64,000 nt of DNA from Oleiharenicola sp. (GCA_025363455.1 JANYDW010000068.1:1-64000); one strand, 5' to 3'. Counted from the first letter of the stretch, positions 43,825 to 52,455 are shown. Notes: generated by a model from the sequence alone, not told the origin. Numbers and translations are program-made.

Positions 43825-46167
43825 ATGACCTTCCGCCGCCGCCAATTCCTCGGCTGGAGTGTCCTCGCCATCGCGGCCCTGCTCGGTGGGGCGTGGCTGC
43901 TGCAGCTCGACTATCCGCGAAAAATTTCCAGCGATGTGCTCGACCTGATCCCGGTGGATGAGCAGGCGCCGGAGCTAACCCTCGTCCGTTCGCTCGCCAG
44001 CCAGGCGGAGGCCCGCACCATGTTTTTCGAACTGACCGCCGCGGAGGGACGGCCCGCGTCCGCCGAGGCGGCGGGACGATTCGCCCTGACCCTGGGCCGC
44101 GAGCCGGCTTTTGCCGAGGTGCTGGTCATGGGCGATAGCGTCGCGCAGGATGCGCTCGGCCGTGAATTGTTCGAGCAGCGCTTCGCCCTGCTGTTTCCGC
44201 TGTGGCTGGAGGAGCGCACCGCGGCCCATGCCGCCACCGGCGGGGCACCCGCCGGGTTTTCCGCCTGGCTGGCGCAAGACACGGCCGCGGCTCTTGGCCG
44301 GTTTCTGGCCGCGCCCGAGGCTCTGGCCTTCGCGGACCTGATACCCGCCGACCCGCTGCTGCTCCTGCCCGGAGCCGTGGACCGGTTAAAGGACGGCCTG
44401 CTGCAATCCGCGGCGCCGCGCAGCCCGGCGCCCACCCTCGTGTGGGCCCGGCTCGCGGCCTCGCCCCTGAGTGAGGCGGGCCAGGCGCCGGCGTTCGCCG
44501 CCATCGAGCGCGCCACCGCGACGGTGCGCGCGGACTTCCCAGGTTTCACCGTGGCCTACACGGGCGTGAACCGCTTCGCCGCCGCCAGCCGCGCGCGCAT
44601 CGAGCACGAGGTCACCTGGCTCAACGCGCTTTCCCTCGCCGCCGTGATGGCCGTGGCCTTCATGTTCATCCGCCGGGTGTATCGCGGCCTGCATCTCGTA
44701 CCCGTCGTGGGACTCTCCGTCCTCGGCGCCTGGGTCGCCGCCACGCTGGTGTTCGACCGGTTGCACATCATGGTGTTTGTGGTCGGCTCACTGCTGACCG
44801 GCGTGGCCATCGACTATGGCTTTTATCTTTTCATGCAGCCACCGCTCGGGCCCACCGAGGACTACTGGGCCAAGGTAAGGCGGCTGGCCAAGCCCCTGCT
44901 CGCGAGCTGCCTCACCACCGTCGCCGGGTTCGCGCTGCTGCTGTTCTCCGAGCTGCCTTTCATCCGCCAGCTCGGCGTGTTCGTCGGGGCCGGGCTGGTC
45001 TGCGCACTGGCCGCGGCCGTCGTCTATTTTTCCACCGTCCGGCAGCCCTTTCTGGAGACCCGGGCGTTTCGCGGCGCGGCGGGACTGCCGGCTGGGCTTC
45101 GCCGGGGAGTCCGCGGCGGGCTCATCGTCGTGTGGCTGCTCGCGCTGCCCGGCCTCGCCCGGCTGCACTGGAAGGACGATATCCGCGAACTGCAGATTCC
45201 CTCCCCGGAGCTCACGCGCGAGGACGAGCGGATCAAAGCCGGCTTCGGCGAACAGGACGGCCGGACCGTTTACCTCACCTATGGCAACAACCTCACCGAG
45301 GCCCGGACATCGCTGGAGCAGTTCGAGACGTGGCTCGGCACGGTGGAGGGCGCCCCTGCCCGGACTGTCGGACTGGGCACGGTGGTACCGACCGCCGCGG
45401 CGTATGGCCGGGCGGTCCGATTCGCGCACGAACATCCGGAGTTTCCCGAGCAGTTGCGCGCCGCCCTCGTCGCGGCCGGTTTCACGGCTACGGAATTCGA
45501 TCCCTTCTTCGCCGCCTATGCCCGGTATGCCGCCGGGGCGAAAGCGGCCGACTGGAACGCCGCCCTCAATGGCCTCCAACAGAAACTCACCGGTCCGCTT
45601 GGGTTGCTGCTGCATGCGGGCCAGCCGCTCAGTTGGTTCGTCACGATTGTCCGCTCCGCCCCGGCCACCGCGCCGCCGGCCGCCCTGCGCACGGTGAGCG
45701 CTTCCCAGCTCCAATCTCTCAACCAACTGTTCAGCCGCTATCGGCAGTCCGCCCTGTGGCTGAGCCTGACCGGCCTCGCGTTGGTCGGGGCCGGCGTGTT
45801 GCTTTCCTATGGCTGGCGCGACGGCGTGCGGATTTTCGCCATCCCCTGCGGCGCCTGCCTCGGGCTCTTCGGGGTGTTCGGCTGGCTCGGCCATCCGCTC
45901 AACCTGTTTCACCTGCTCGGCGCCTTCCTCGGCGTGTGCCTGACGCATAACTACTCGATCTTCTCCGCCACCTCGGCCTATCGGCGCGAGCCGCCCCCGG
46001 TATCGGTGCGGCTGTCGGCCTTGACGGCCGCCGCGTCGTTTGGCGTGCTGGCCTTGAGCGGGATTCCCGTGGTCAGCGCCCTTGGCTCGACCGTGGCCCT
46101 GATGGTGATCGCCGCCCTGGTGACCATCGAGTTCGAGCACCTCGCCGGGCTCGGGAAAATGCCATGA
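43825..46167 (+). CDS. MMPL/RND-family exporter
   Basis: A 780-residue transporter made of two similar halves, each with one membrane segment, a large periplasmic loop and five more segments (for example LSLAAVMAVAFMFIRRVY, MVFVVGSLLTGVAIDYGFYLF, then in the second half LTGLALVGAGVLLSYGW, LFHLLGAFLGVCLTHNYSIF). The Asp in VAIDYGFYLF corresponds to the proton-relay region of the family. Loci making xanthomonadin and aryl polyenes contain just such an exporter (xanthomonadin/ApeK type). Its stop overlaps the next start as ATGA. Confidence 0.9.
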   Translation: MTFRRRQFLGWSVLAIAALLGGAWLLQLDYPRKISSDVLDLIPVDEQAPELTLVRSLASQAEARTMFFELTAAEGRPASAEAAGRFALTLGREPAFAEVLVMGDSVAQDALGRELFEQRFALLFPLWLEERTAAHAATGGAPAGFSAWLAQDTAAALGRFLAAPEALAFADLIPADPLLLLPGAVDRLKDGLLQSAAPRSPAPTLVWARLAASPLSEAGQAPAFAAIERATATVRADFPGFTVAYTGVNRFAAASRARIEHEVTWLNALSLAAVMAVAFMFIRRVYRGLHLVPVVGLSVLGAWVAATLVFDRLHIMVFVVGSLLTGVAIDYGFYLFMQPPLGPTEDYWAKVRRLAKPLLASCLTTVAGFALLLFSELPFIRQLGVFVGAGLVCALAAAVVYFSTVRQPFLETRAFRGAAGLPAGLRRGVRGGLIVVWLLALPGLARLHWKDDIRELQIPSPELTREDERIKAGFGEQDGRTVYLTYGNNLTEARTSLEQFETWLGTVEGAPARTVGLGTVVPTAAAYGRAVRFAHEHPEFPEQLRAALVAAGFTATEFDPFFAAYARYAAGAKAADWNAALNGLQQKLTGPLGLLLHAGQPLSWFVTIVRSAPATAPPAALRTVSASQLQSLNQLFSRYRQSALWLSLTGLALVGAGVLLSYGWRDGVRIFAIPCGACLGLFGVFGWLGHPLNLFHLLGAFLGVCLTHNYSIFSATSAYRREPPPVSVRLSALTAAASFGVLALSGIPVVSALGSTVALMVIAALVTIEFEHLAGLGKMP

Positions 46168-47510
46168 GCCACGCGCTGCTCCAAGCCTGGGCCAAGACAC
46201 TCCGCCGCCATGGCGGCGACCGCGCGGTCATTCAGGCCGGAAACGAAACGCTCGTGACCTTTCGCGAGCTCGACGCGCGCGCGGAGGCCTGGGTGGAAAA
46301 TCATGTCCCGGAACCCACGTCCGTGCGCGGCCGCGCCGTCGTCTTCGCCGTGGCAAACGGCTTGGGCTGGCTGGAAATGTTCCTCGGCCTGCTCAAGGCC
46401 GGCGCGGTCGTGGTGCCGCTCGATGCGGCCGAACCGGCGATGGCCCTGCTCCGGCTCGCGGACTCACTTCGCGCCGGATACTGGTGGACCGGCCTGAAAC
46501 TCGAACCGCTGGCGGGGGCGAAGCGCTATCGCGACCCGGCGATCTGCCTGCTCAAGGTGACCTCCGGCACCACCGGCCGGCCCCGGGCGCTGGCGTTTAC
46601 CGCGGGCCAGCTGCTGGCCGACGCCCGGCAGGTGACGGCCACCATGGGCATCAGCCGCCGCGACTTGAATTACGCGTTGATTCCGTTCGGGCACGCCTAC
46701 GGTCTCGGCAACCTGACGATTCCCTTGTTCGCGCAGGGCGTACCACTGGTCTGCGGAACCGCCCCATTGCCTCACGCCATCGCGACAGACTTTGCCCGGT
46801 GGCGACCGACGGTTTTTCCCGGCGTGCCCACGATCTGGCGGGCGCTGGCCGCATCCGATCTCACGCTGCCGGGCCTGCGCCTGGCGATCACCGCCGGCGC
46901 GCCGCTGCCGACGGAAGTGGCGAAAGATTTTTCCGCCCGGTTCGACCAGCGGTTGCACAGCCTGTATGGCTCCAGCGAAACCGGGGCCGTGGCCTATGAC
47001 CGGACGGGCGCGGCTACCCTGGCCGGCGCGGTCGGTCACGCGATGCGCGGCGTGGAAATGACTGCGCTCAGCGGTGCGCGGCTGCGGGTCAGCAGCGCCG
47101 CGGTGCTGACGCACGGCAACCGCCGGCGAACCGGCCGGCAGGGAGCGTGGGTCATGCCGGATCGCGTGGTGTTGGACGCGCGCGGCGGCGTGACCCTGCT
47201 CGGCCGGCGCGGCCTGACGGTGAAGATCGCCGGCCGCCGGGTGAATCTCGCCGAAGTGTCCGCGCGGTTGCGGCAGCTTCCGGACGTGCGGGAGGCCTGG
47301 GTCGGCCTCAGTCCGGGCCCCGACCCGGTGCTGGCAGCCGTCGTGGCCGCGTCAGGCCCGGCCGCTGATTTGCGTGCCGCGCTGCGCGCCGACACCGCCG
47401 CGTGGAAGATCCCGAAGAAACTCATCGTGGTCGCCGCGTTGCCCGTGACCGCACGGGGCAAACCCGATATGCGCGCGTTGCAGGCCATGATCTCCGTGGC
47501 AAAAGAATGA
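46164..47510 (+). CDS. AMP-forming acyl/aryl-CoA or aryl-ACP ligase
   Basis: A 448-residue adenylating enzyme: LLKVTSGTTGRPRAL (phosphate-binding loop), YGSSETGAVAYDR, GRRGLTVKIAGRRVNL (hinge, normally D-x-K) and the catalytic Lys in TARGKPDMRAL near the end. Compared with typical ligases it is short. With a hydroxybenzoate-type chorismatase next door, the likely substrate is 3- or 4-hydroxybenzoate, loaded onto an ACP as the aryl polyene starter, like XanA2/ApeH. The last gene of the rightward operon; ATGA overlap with the exporter. Confidence 0.88.
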   Translation: MSHALLQAWAKTLRRHGGDRAVIQAGNETLVTFRELDARAEAWVENHVPEPTSVRGRAVVFAVANGLGWLEMFLGLLKAGAVVVPLDAAEPAMALLRLADSLRAGYWWTGLKLEPLAGAKRYRDPAICLLKVTSGTTGRPRALAFTAGQLLADARQVTATMGISRRDLNYALIPFGHAYGLGNLTIPLFAQGVPLVCGTAPLPHAIATDFARWRPTVFPGVPTIWRALAASDLTLPGLRLAITAGAPLPTEVAKDFSARFDQRLHSLYGSSETGAVAYDRTGAATLAGAVGHAMRGVEMTALSGARLRVSSAAVLTHGNRRRTGRQGAWVMPDRVVLDARGGVTLLGRRGLTVKIAGRRVNLAEVSARLRQLPDVREAWVGLSPGPDPVLAAVVAASGPAADLRAALRADTAAWKIPKKLIVVAALPVTARGKPDMRALQAMISVAKE

Positions 47511-47541
47511 GCGCGTGCCGGATCGCCAGAAGCGGTACGGC

Positions 47542-47790
47542 TTAACCCGTTTCCCCGGCCGGGGCCGGCGTGACCGGCAGTAACAGGTTGATCGCAGCCG
47601 TAAGCTGGTCGTTGGAAAATGGCTTGGCCAGCACCTGGTCCGCGCCCAGCTGCAGGGCCAGCTGGAGATGGTTCGCCGCCGCCCCCCGCATCCCGCCCGT
47701 GATCACAATGACCCTCACGCCCGGCCGGGTTCTTTTCAATTCCACCAGCACCTCAAATCTCTCAATTCCGGGCATGACGAGGTCGGCCGG
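47542..47790 (-). pseudogene. Remnant of a response-regulator receiver domain
   Basis: The frame encodes only the C-terminal half of a receiver: DLVMPGIERFEVLVELK (the phospho-acceptor Asp and loop), VIVITGGMRGAA, and LGADQVLAKPFSNDQL with the conserved Lys. The N-terminal half with the acidic pair is missing, and an in-frame stop lies just upstream at about 47791. This looks like a decayed regulator gene downstream of the chorismatase gene on the same strand. An intact protein from ATG 47775 would lack the Asp. Confidence 0.6.
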
Positions 47791-47818
47791 TCATCGGCAT
47801 GACGGGCAGTCCGTGAAA

Positions 47819-48742
47819 TCAGGGGAGTCCCCTCACGCCAAAAAACGAAGCCTCGACCTCGACGCGCAGTTCGGAGCGGCAGAGGTCGGCTTGCAGGTAG
47901 GATACCCGGTCTCCGGGGGCGAACAGCTTCTTCTCCAGCACGGCGGCGACCAGCGGCAGGTCCGCTGCGTAGCGGAGATAAACCTTGAAGTGGCGGGTGG
48001 AGCCATCGCCTGTAGCGAGCCGGGAGCCAAGCCCGCAAGCGGTGGAGAGGGCTTCCAGATTTTCCAGGGTGCAGGCCAGCTGCAGGGGCGTGCTCCCCGA
48101 AGCGACTGTCGCGTGCCCGCGGATGGCTGCGGTGCCGGAGATAAAGACCGTGGCGGAATCCACGCCGGGCACCACGGTCGCCCGGGCAAAACTTGGAGCG
48201 CGCGGGCCGTAGGCACCGGGATAATCGTAGGCGGCCACCTGCAGCGGATTCTCCACGTGGCGCGGACGCCCGGAGCACGCAGCGAAAACCACCGTCAGCG
48301 CGGCCGAGTGGGTCCCGACCGCGGATGCCGAGGGCAGCAGCGGCTTGAATCCGCTCCCGTGGTGCTGCTCGAAGGCCAGGGACCGGCCCTTGCAGAAACC
48401 GCGATAATTTTCCAGCCCGGCGGGCCCGGCCGCGTTAAGGGCCGGGACATAATTCCAGATCCGGGCGAGCTGCTGGCCCCGCGTCGCCTCAAATATATTC
48501 CGGTAGAGCTGGCGCGAGGTTTCCTCCAACTCCGTGGTCGGGCGCAAGGTGGCGGCGCCGAGCAGCCAGTCTCCCGCCTGAAAGAGCGCGACCTCACCCA
48601 TCCGGCCGGCGGGCCGGGCGGAACCAAAGAGGATTTCCACCGCGTCACCGGCGAGCACGGGCACACCCGCGTCAAAAACCCCGCCCTCCTCCGGGCCCAG
48701 GGTGATTTTCAGGGAAGGTGATTCGGTGAGTACAGGGGTCAT
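47819..48742 (-). CDS. Chorismatase, FkbO/Hyg5/XanB2-like (hydroxybenzoate-forming)
   Basis: A 307-residue enzyme of the chorismatase family. The segment RQLYRNIFEATRGQQLARIW, then NYVPALN and GLENYRGFCKGRSLAFEQH, is the conserved core shared by FkbO, Hyg5 and XanB2, followed by AVGTHSAALTVVFAA and the trimer-type barrel typical of the YjgF-like fold. XanB2 makes 3- and 4-hydroxybenzoate from chorismate and supplies the xanthomonadin starter; a similar role for the neighbouring polyene locus is strongly suggested. Which subfamily (hydrolysis or 1,4-elimination product) it belongs to needs active-site comparison. Its start overlaps the stop of a 54-residue ORF as ATGA. Confidence 0.85.
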   Translation of the reverse strand: MTPVLTESPSLKITLGPEEGGVFDAGVPVLAGDAVEILFGSARPAGRMGEVALFQAGDWLLGAATLRPTTELEETSRQLYRNIFEATRGQQLARIWNYVPALNAAGPAGLENYRGFCKGRSLAFEQHHGSGFKPLLPSASAVGTHSAALTVVFAACSGRPRHVENPLQVAAYDYPGAYGPRAPSFARATVVPGVDSATVFISGTAAIRGHATVASGSTPLQLACTLENLEALSTACGLGSRLATGDGSTRHFKVYLRYAADLPLVAAVLEKKLFAPGDRVSYLQADLCRSELRVEVEASFFGVRGLP

Positions 48743-48903
48743 GCGATAAATCTTCCGGTCTCCCGGTCCGACAGGGCTGCGTCGAGTACCCCGGACTTCA
48801 CCGCGAAGGGAGCCAACGCCGCGAGCGCGGCCGCCAGCCCGACGGCCAGCCATACCCGCTTGTTCTTCCAGCGAGGTTTAAGCGGGTGGGTGAGAGCTTT
48901 CAT
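48739..48903 (-). CDS. Small single-pass membrane protein, 54 aa, coupled to chorismatase
   Basis: A 54-residue ORF: MKALTHPLKPRWKNKRVWLA begins a basic head, LAVGLAAALAALAPFAV is one membrane segment, and a short tail ends KSGVLDAALSDRETGRFIA. A ribosome-binding site AGGAAAG sits 8 bases before the ATG, and its stop shares ATGA with the chorismatase start, so translation of the enzyme is probably coupled to it. It is too short for common gene-finding cutoffs and has no recognised family. Confidence 0.7.
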   Translation of the reverse strand: MKALTHPLKPRWKNKRVWLAVGLAAALAALAPFAVKSGVLDAALSDRETGRFIA

Positions 48904-49057
48904 ACGAGTTCTTTCCTATCATTTGACTGGCTTGACGTCAAAGGATGCCATCGTCGGTGTAAATCCCATTGTTTGGTAGTGGGCAACCCACGATAGATGA
49001 GTTGGTATCCCATGGCCGGCAAACCTTGTCGTGGGCAAACGTCGCTCTCCTTCTCTC

Positions 49058-49654
49058 ATGCACCTCGCTTTCAAACTTGCCCTGCTGGGCACTGTCCTAC
49101 GCGGCTTCACTTACGCCGCCGATCTGGCGCCGGCCCCGGACCGCCCCTGGGCCTCGAGTGATCTGACCCTCGAAACCGGGGTGCTCTGGGAAGTCGGCAG
49201 GCTCACTCCGCTCCCCTACCGGCTGGTGCCCACCCAGCTCTCGTGGCGGTCGGCCGAAATTTTCGGCTGGACCTACGAGAATGGAACGCGGCTGGTCGTC
49301 CGCCACCGGCTCTCCCTGATCGGCACCTGGATCCAAAGCGGGCCGGAGTCCTATTACCTCGGGGTCTCGGGCTCACCGTCCATCGAACTGTGGAATCCCG
49401 CCGGCACCCGTTCACTCTACTTTGGTTCCGGCGGCGGTCTCGGGTTAACCGACTCCCGGAACGTCCCGGGCGGCCTGGGCCAGGATTTCACCTTCAACTG
49501 GTTCATCCGGGGCGGAGTCGAGATTGTCACGGCCAAGCATGCCCACCTGAGCGCGGGCCTCCTGTACCAGCACTTGTCGAACGGCGGACAGACCGACCCC
49601 AATCCGGGCATCGACGCGCTGGGCTTCAGCCTCGGCTACGGCTGGGCGTTCTGA
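49058..49654 (+). CDS. PagL-like lipid A 3-O-deacylase
   Basis: A 198-residue outer-membrane barrel with a signal peptide (residues 1-21). The C-terminus contains the PagL catalytic motif: HLSNGGQTDPNPGIDALG, where His and Ser match the active His-x-Ser pair, followed by the terminal strand FSLGYGWAF. PagL removes the 3-O-acyl chain of lipid A in the outer membrane. The start ATG 49058 puts the signal peptide first. It is divergent from the chorismatase unit and next to a carbohydrate deacetylase gene. Confidence 0.82.
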   Translation: MHLAFKLALLGTVLRGFTYAADLAPAPDRPWASSDLTLETGVLWEVGRLTPLPYRLVPTQLSWRSAEIFGWTYENGTRLVVRHRLSLIGTWIQSGPESYYLGVSGSPSIELWNPAGTRSLYFGSGGGLGLTDSRNVPGGLGQDFTFNWFIRGGVEIVTAKHAHLSAGLLYQHLSNGGQTDPNPGIDALGFSLGYGWAF

Positions 49655-49870
49655 GGGAGCTCGCCGCCGTGAGCGCCCTCCTTCCAGGAATTTTAGCCAC
49701 AAAAAGGCACGAAAAGGCATCCATCCTGCAGGCCGCAAATCTCCGGCGCGCCTATAGGCGCCTTGAGAGCAACGTGTGCCGCCGTATTTTTTGTGCCTTT
49801 TTGTGGCAATACTCTGTCTCCATGCCCGTCAGGAATAATCTCTCCGGCCTTCATTGTGGCTGATCGCGCC

Positions 49871-50629
49871 ATGTGGCTCCTCCTCCTCGTAAACCTGGCC
49901 AGCAAGGTCGCGGCGATCCTCGTCGTCGGGGCGGCACCCGGCGCCGCCCTCGGGCTCTGGCTCCTGGGCGACGCGTTGGTGGCCTACCATGTGTTCGTCC
50001 CCCGGGCCCAGGGCCTGGCCCGCATGCACCGGCGCTTCACCACGGCCCGACGTGAAGTATGGCTGACCATTGACGACGGGCCCGACCCGCAGGACACGCC
50101 CCAAATTCTCGCACTGCTCGCGGCGCATGGTGCGCACGCGACTTTTTTTGTCATCGGGGAAAATGCCGGCCGTCATCCCGCACTCATCCGCGCGATTACC
50201 GCGGCCGGCCATGAGGTGGCGCATCACACGCATACCCATCCGCTCGTCTGGTTTTGGTGCGCCACGCCGGGCCGCGTCACCCGGGAACTCGACACCGCGC
50301 TGGCCACGTTGCGCGCGACCGGGGTGACCCCGACTCGATTCCGACCACCCGCCGGCATCAAGAACCTCTGGCTCGCCTCCGCCCTCCGGGCGCGCGGGCT
50401 CACCGGCATCGGCTGGAGCGCGCGCGGACTGGAACGCTGGCCGGGCGATGCCAGCGTGGTCGCAACCCGCGTGCTGCGCGGCCTGTCCCCGGGAGCGATC
50501 TTGCTTCTCCATGAAGGCCCGGCGGTGCCGGCGGGCATCCGGGTCGAGGCCATCCGCCTCGTGCTCGAGCGGCTGGATGAACAGGGTTATCACTGCGTCG
50601 TGCCCGGAGCGGAGCAGCTGGAAGATTAG
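49871..50629 (+). CDS. Polysaccharide deacetylase (NodB domain)
   Basis: A 252-residue protein with an N-terminal membrane anchor (WLLLLVNLASKVAAILVVGA) and a NodB deacetylase domain: TIDDGPDPQDTPQIL (catalytic Asp), HHTHTHPLVWFW (metal-binding H-x3-H), FRPPAGIKN and ILLLHEG. It removes acetyl groups from N-acetylated sugars such as peptidoglycan or a surface polymer. The ATG at 49871 begins the anchor; the upstream frame includes the tail of the spacer and lacks conserved sequence. Confidence 0.9.
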   Translation: MWLLLLVNLASKVAAILVVGAAPGAALGLWLLGDALVAYHVFVPRAQGLARMHRRFTTARREVWLTIDDGPDPQDTPQILALLAAHGAHATFFVIGENAGRHPALIRAITAAGHEVAHHTHTHPLVWFWCATPGRVTRELDTALATLRATGVTPTRFRPPAGIKNLWLASALRARGLTGIGWSARGLERWPGDASVVATRVLRGLSPGAILLLHEGPAVPAGIRVEAIRLVLERLDEQGYHCVVPGAEQLED

Positions 50630-50708
50630 CGTGCGTCTGCAAGACTTCGCGCGGTTGCCCCAAAGCCGGCTTGGCCCGATGGATCCAAACCAAAGTTGCC
50701 ACTAATGG

Positions 50709-50729
50709 AATTTCGCCAACGGCGAAATT
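50709..50729. repeat. Perfect short hairpin
   Basis: Arms AATTTCGCC and GGCGAAATT around the loop AAC. It lies 80 bases after the deacetylase stop; no T-tract follows, so it is probably not a classical terminator. Confidence 0.6.
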
Positions 50730-50974
50730 TTGAGCCAGCGGCTCCGGCTGATCGCCTCCGCGATTGGTTCCGGGGGCCCGCAAATCGCGGGCAGAGAAAG
50801 TCCGCGATCTCGGCCGCAGCGCAGGCTGCGCGACTGATCCCGGGCTGCCAGCAGGCAGCAACAGGAATCATACCCAACACCTCCCGGCGCAGGCGATCAT
50901 CCGGAGGGGTAACCGGACAATTTATCCTGGAATACTCAGACTAGGTCTTCAAACCTCCCGATCGGGAGAGGAAT

Positions 50975-51186
50975 AACCACGAATGCTTTCGCCTAACGGC
51001 TCCGCTTTAGAGTCCCCTCCGCCTAATCGGCTCCGGTTTTCGATTCGGGGAGCGGCTGATCGCCGCAGAGCGAAGGAGGGAAGCCCGGTTGTCCGTCGGC
51101 GATTAGCCGACCCCCGGAACCCACCGCGGAGCCGATCAGGCGGAGCACTCAAGGTAGCAAAGCCGTTAGGCGATGCATTCGTGGTT
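50975..51186. repeat. 212-bp palindromic element
   Basis: The left end AACCACGAATGCTTTCGCC and right end GGCGATGCATTCGTGGTT pair nearly perfectly; inner parts CCGCCTAATCGGCTCCG and CGGAGCCGATCAGGCGG also pair. Such full-length palindromy with no ORF suggests a miniature mobile element or large REP cluster. Confidence 0.7.
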
Positions 51187-51231
51187 AAAACCGGATCGGT
51201 GGTTCTCTGCCGCGGGGTTCGAAATCTAGAT

Positions 51232-51942
51232 CTATAGCCGATAACCTGAATCAGCTGATCGGGCCGCCGTCCTCAGCCAGCGCAAATGCACCGCGGCGAC
51301 CAACGCGCCCAGCGCCATGCCGGCGAGCACATCGAGGAAGACATGCTGGCCCGTGGCCATGGTGGAATATAAAATGCCGAGGCCCCACAGCCAGTTGAGC
51401 GCGCGCACCCCGCGACCGGCGCCCAGCTCGCGCAATGAACGCCCCAGCCAAACGGCGGTGAAGACGGCGAACGCCACGTGCAAGGAGGGACAGGCATTGC
51501 CGGCCGCATCGACCGACTTGAGAAAGGTGAAGTGCGGATATTGCGTCCAATCCACCCCGCCTTGCCCCACCGCCGTCGGCCAGCAGAGGAAGATGCCCAG
51601 TCCGATGACGCTAAGCGCGACCCAAGCGAGACCGCCGGAGGCGAGCTCGCGGCGGTTGACGACCAGCGCGGGCGCCAGGATCACATAAAGCCACAAGGAC
51701 AAATATAGCGGCAGGGCGGCCGGCTGGAATCCGATCCACCGGTCGACCGCGGTCAACGGCATGATCGTCACGGGGGCCAGCGGGTGCTGGAGCACCCAGA
51801 AATAGACCGAAAAGAAAAGCGCCATGCCGAACGCCGTGCCGGCCAGCTTGACTGGCCACCAGGTGAGCAGACGGACGCCGGCGGGGCGAAGCCAGCCGCT
51901 GTGGAGCGGAAATAAGAGCGGCGTTTCTCTGGTGTTGCGCAC
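51232..51942 (-). CDS. PAP2-family membrane phosphatase / inositolphosphotransferase-like
   Basis: A 236-residue membrane protein with about six membrane segments. The PAP2 motif 2 is NACPSLHVAFAVF (PSxHV) and motif 3 is GQHVFLDVLAG (HxxxD). The KxxxxxxRP motif 1 is not obvious, as in the inositolphosphotransferase-type branch of the family. It probably acts on lipid-linked phosphates at the membrane. The GTG at 51942 is chosen because the frame upstream runs into a repeat (GATGGTAGGGCGGGATCG), which makes the longer start unlikely. Confidence 0.8.
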   Translation of the reverse strand: MRNTRETPLLFPLHSGWLRPAGVRLLTWWPVKLAGTAFGMALFFSVYFWVLQHPLAPVTIMPLTAVDRWIGFQPAALPLYLSLWLYVILAPALVVNRRELASGGLAWVALSVIGLGIFLCWPTAVGQGGVDWTQYPHFTFLKSVDAAGNACPSLHVAFAVFTAVWLGRSLRELGAGRGVRALNWLWGLGILYSTMATGQHVFLDVLAGMALGALVAAVHLRWLRTAARSADSGYRL

Positions 51943-52019
51943 TGGGTTGATGGTAGGGCGGGATCGCCCCGCGACAAGCTCGGGGACTAGCCCGAATATT
52001 TCACATCCGAAACCGAGCC

Positions 52020-52154
52020 AACACACCTCGCTCTGGTGGGCAGCCCTCTTAAGAGACGGGACTTCAGTTGCGCGGCTTTATATTCCCCTCTAGGAAGAGG
52101 GGTGGCGCTTGCCTCGCCGAAGCTAAGCGAAGGCGGGCGCAGCGCCGGGGTGTG
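52020..52154. repeat. Dispersed palindromic repeat, family A (inverted copy)
   Basis: 135 bp; its right half GGGGTGGCGCTTGCCTCGCC and following bases are the reverse complement of the left half of 41331-41464, ending CGGGGTGTG. The left half is more diverged. Confidence 0.75.
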
Positions 52155-52294
52155 TGGGTGGGCGGTAACTTGGACCCTGCCGGGCCCAGCTGGTACCGCC
52201 TGCGCCGGTTTTAATAGGATAAGACCTAGCCACCGGCCAGCCGGTCCGGTTTTGCCTTATCGCTGTTGTGATCCCTCCTGCCGGCTGTTTCTGG

Positions 52295-52372
52295 AATGTG
52301 GGCGGGGCTTTACGCCCGACTCGATCCAAGCTGCGGTTGGGGCAACGTCGGGGCATAAAGCCCTCCCACATT
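52295..52372. repeat. Palindrome, GGGCATAAAGCCC family (copy 2)
   Basis: Ends AATGTGGG and CCCACATT; inner arms GCGGGGCTTTACGCCCGAC and GTCGGGGCATAAAGCCC pair with few mismatches over 26 bp. Related to 26908-26960. Confidence 0.7.
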
Positions 52373-52432
52373 ATGATCCGCGTCTCGTGGACGATTCATG
52401 CCATACGTCTCTCCCTACACCCGGTAGGTAAA

Positions 52433-52455
52433 CACCCCATAGGGTCACGCCCCAT
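52433..52455 (+). promoter_or_regulatory. CACCCCATAGGGT / ACGCCCCAT leader motif
   Basis: Two blocks, CACCCCATAGGGT and ACGCCCCAT. Closely related blocks lie before the genes at 55547 (minus), 58099 and 61190. ACCC-CATA-GGGT is itself palindromic, as expected for an operator. The position is 113 bases before the TTG start of the KaiB-like gene. Confidence 0.35.

Larger units (their letters stand above)
50630..51231. other. Gene-free stretch rich in palindromes
   Basis: About 600 bases with no supported gene between the deacetylase and the convergent PAP2 gene. It holds a perfect 9-bp stem at 50709-50729 and a 212-bp nested palindrome at 50975-51186. No promoter or RNA gene is evident. Confidence 0.6.

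Noticed and set aside
44788-46200. Minus-strand open frame opposite the MMPL exporter
   Set aside because: Composition artefact; the exporter's membrane pattern is on the plus strand.
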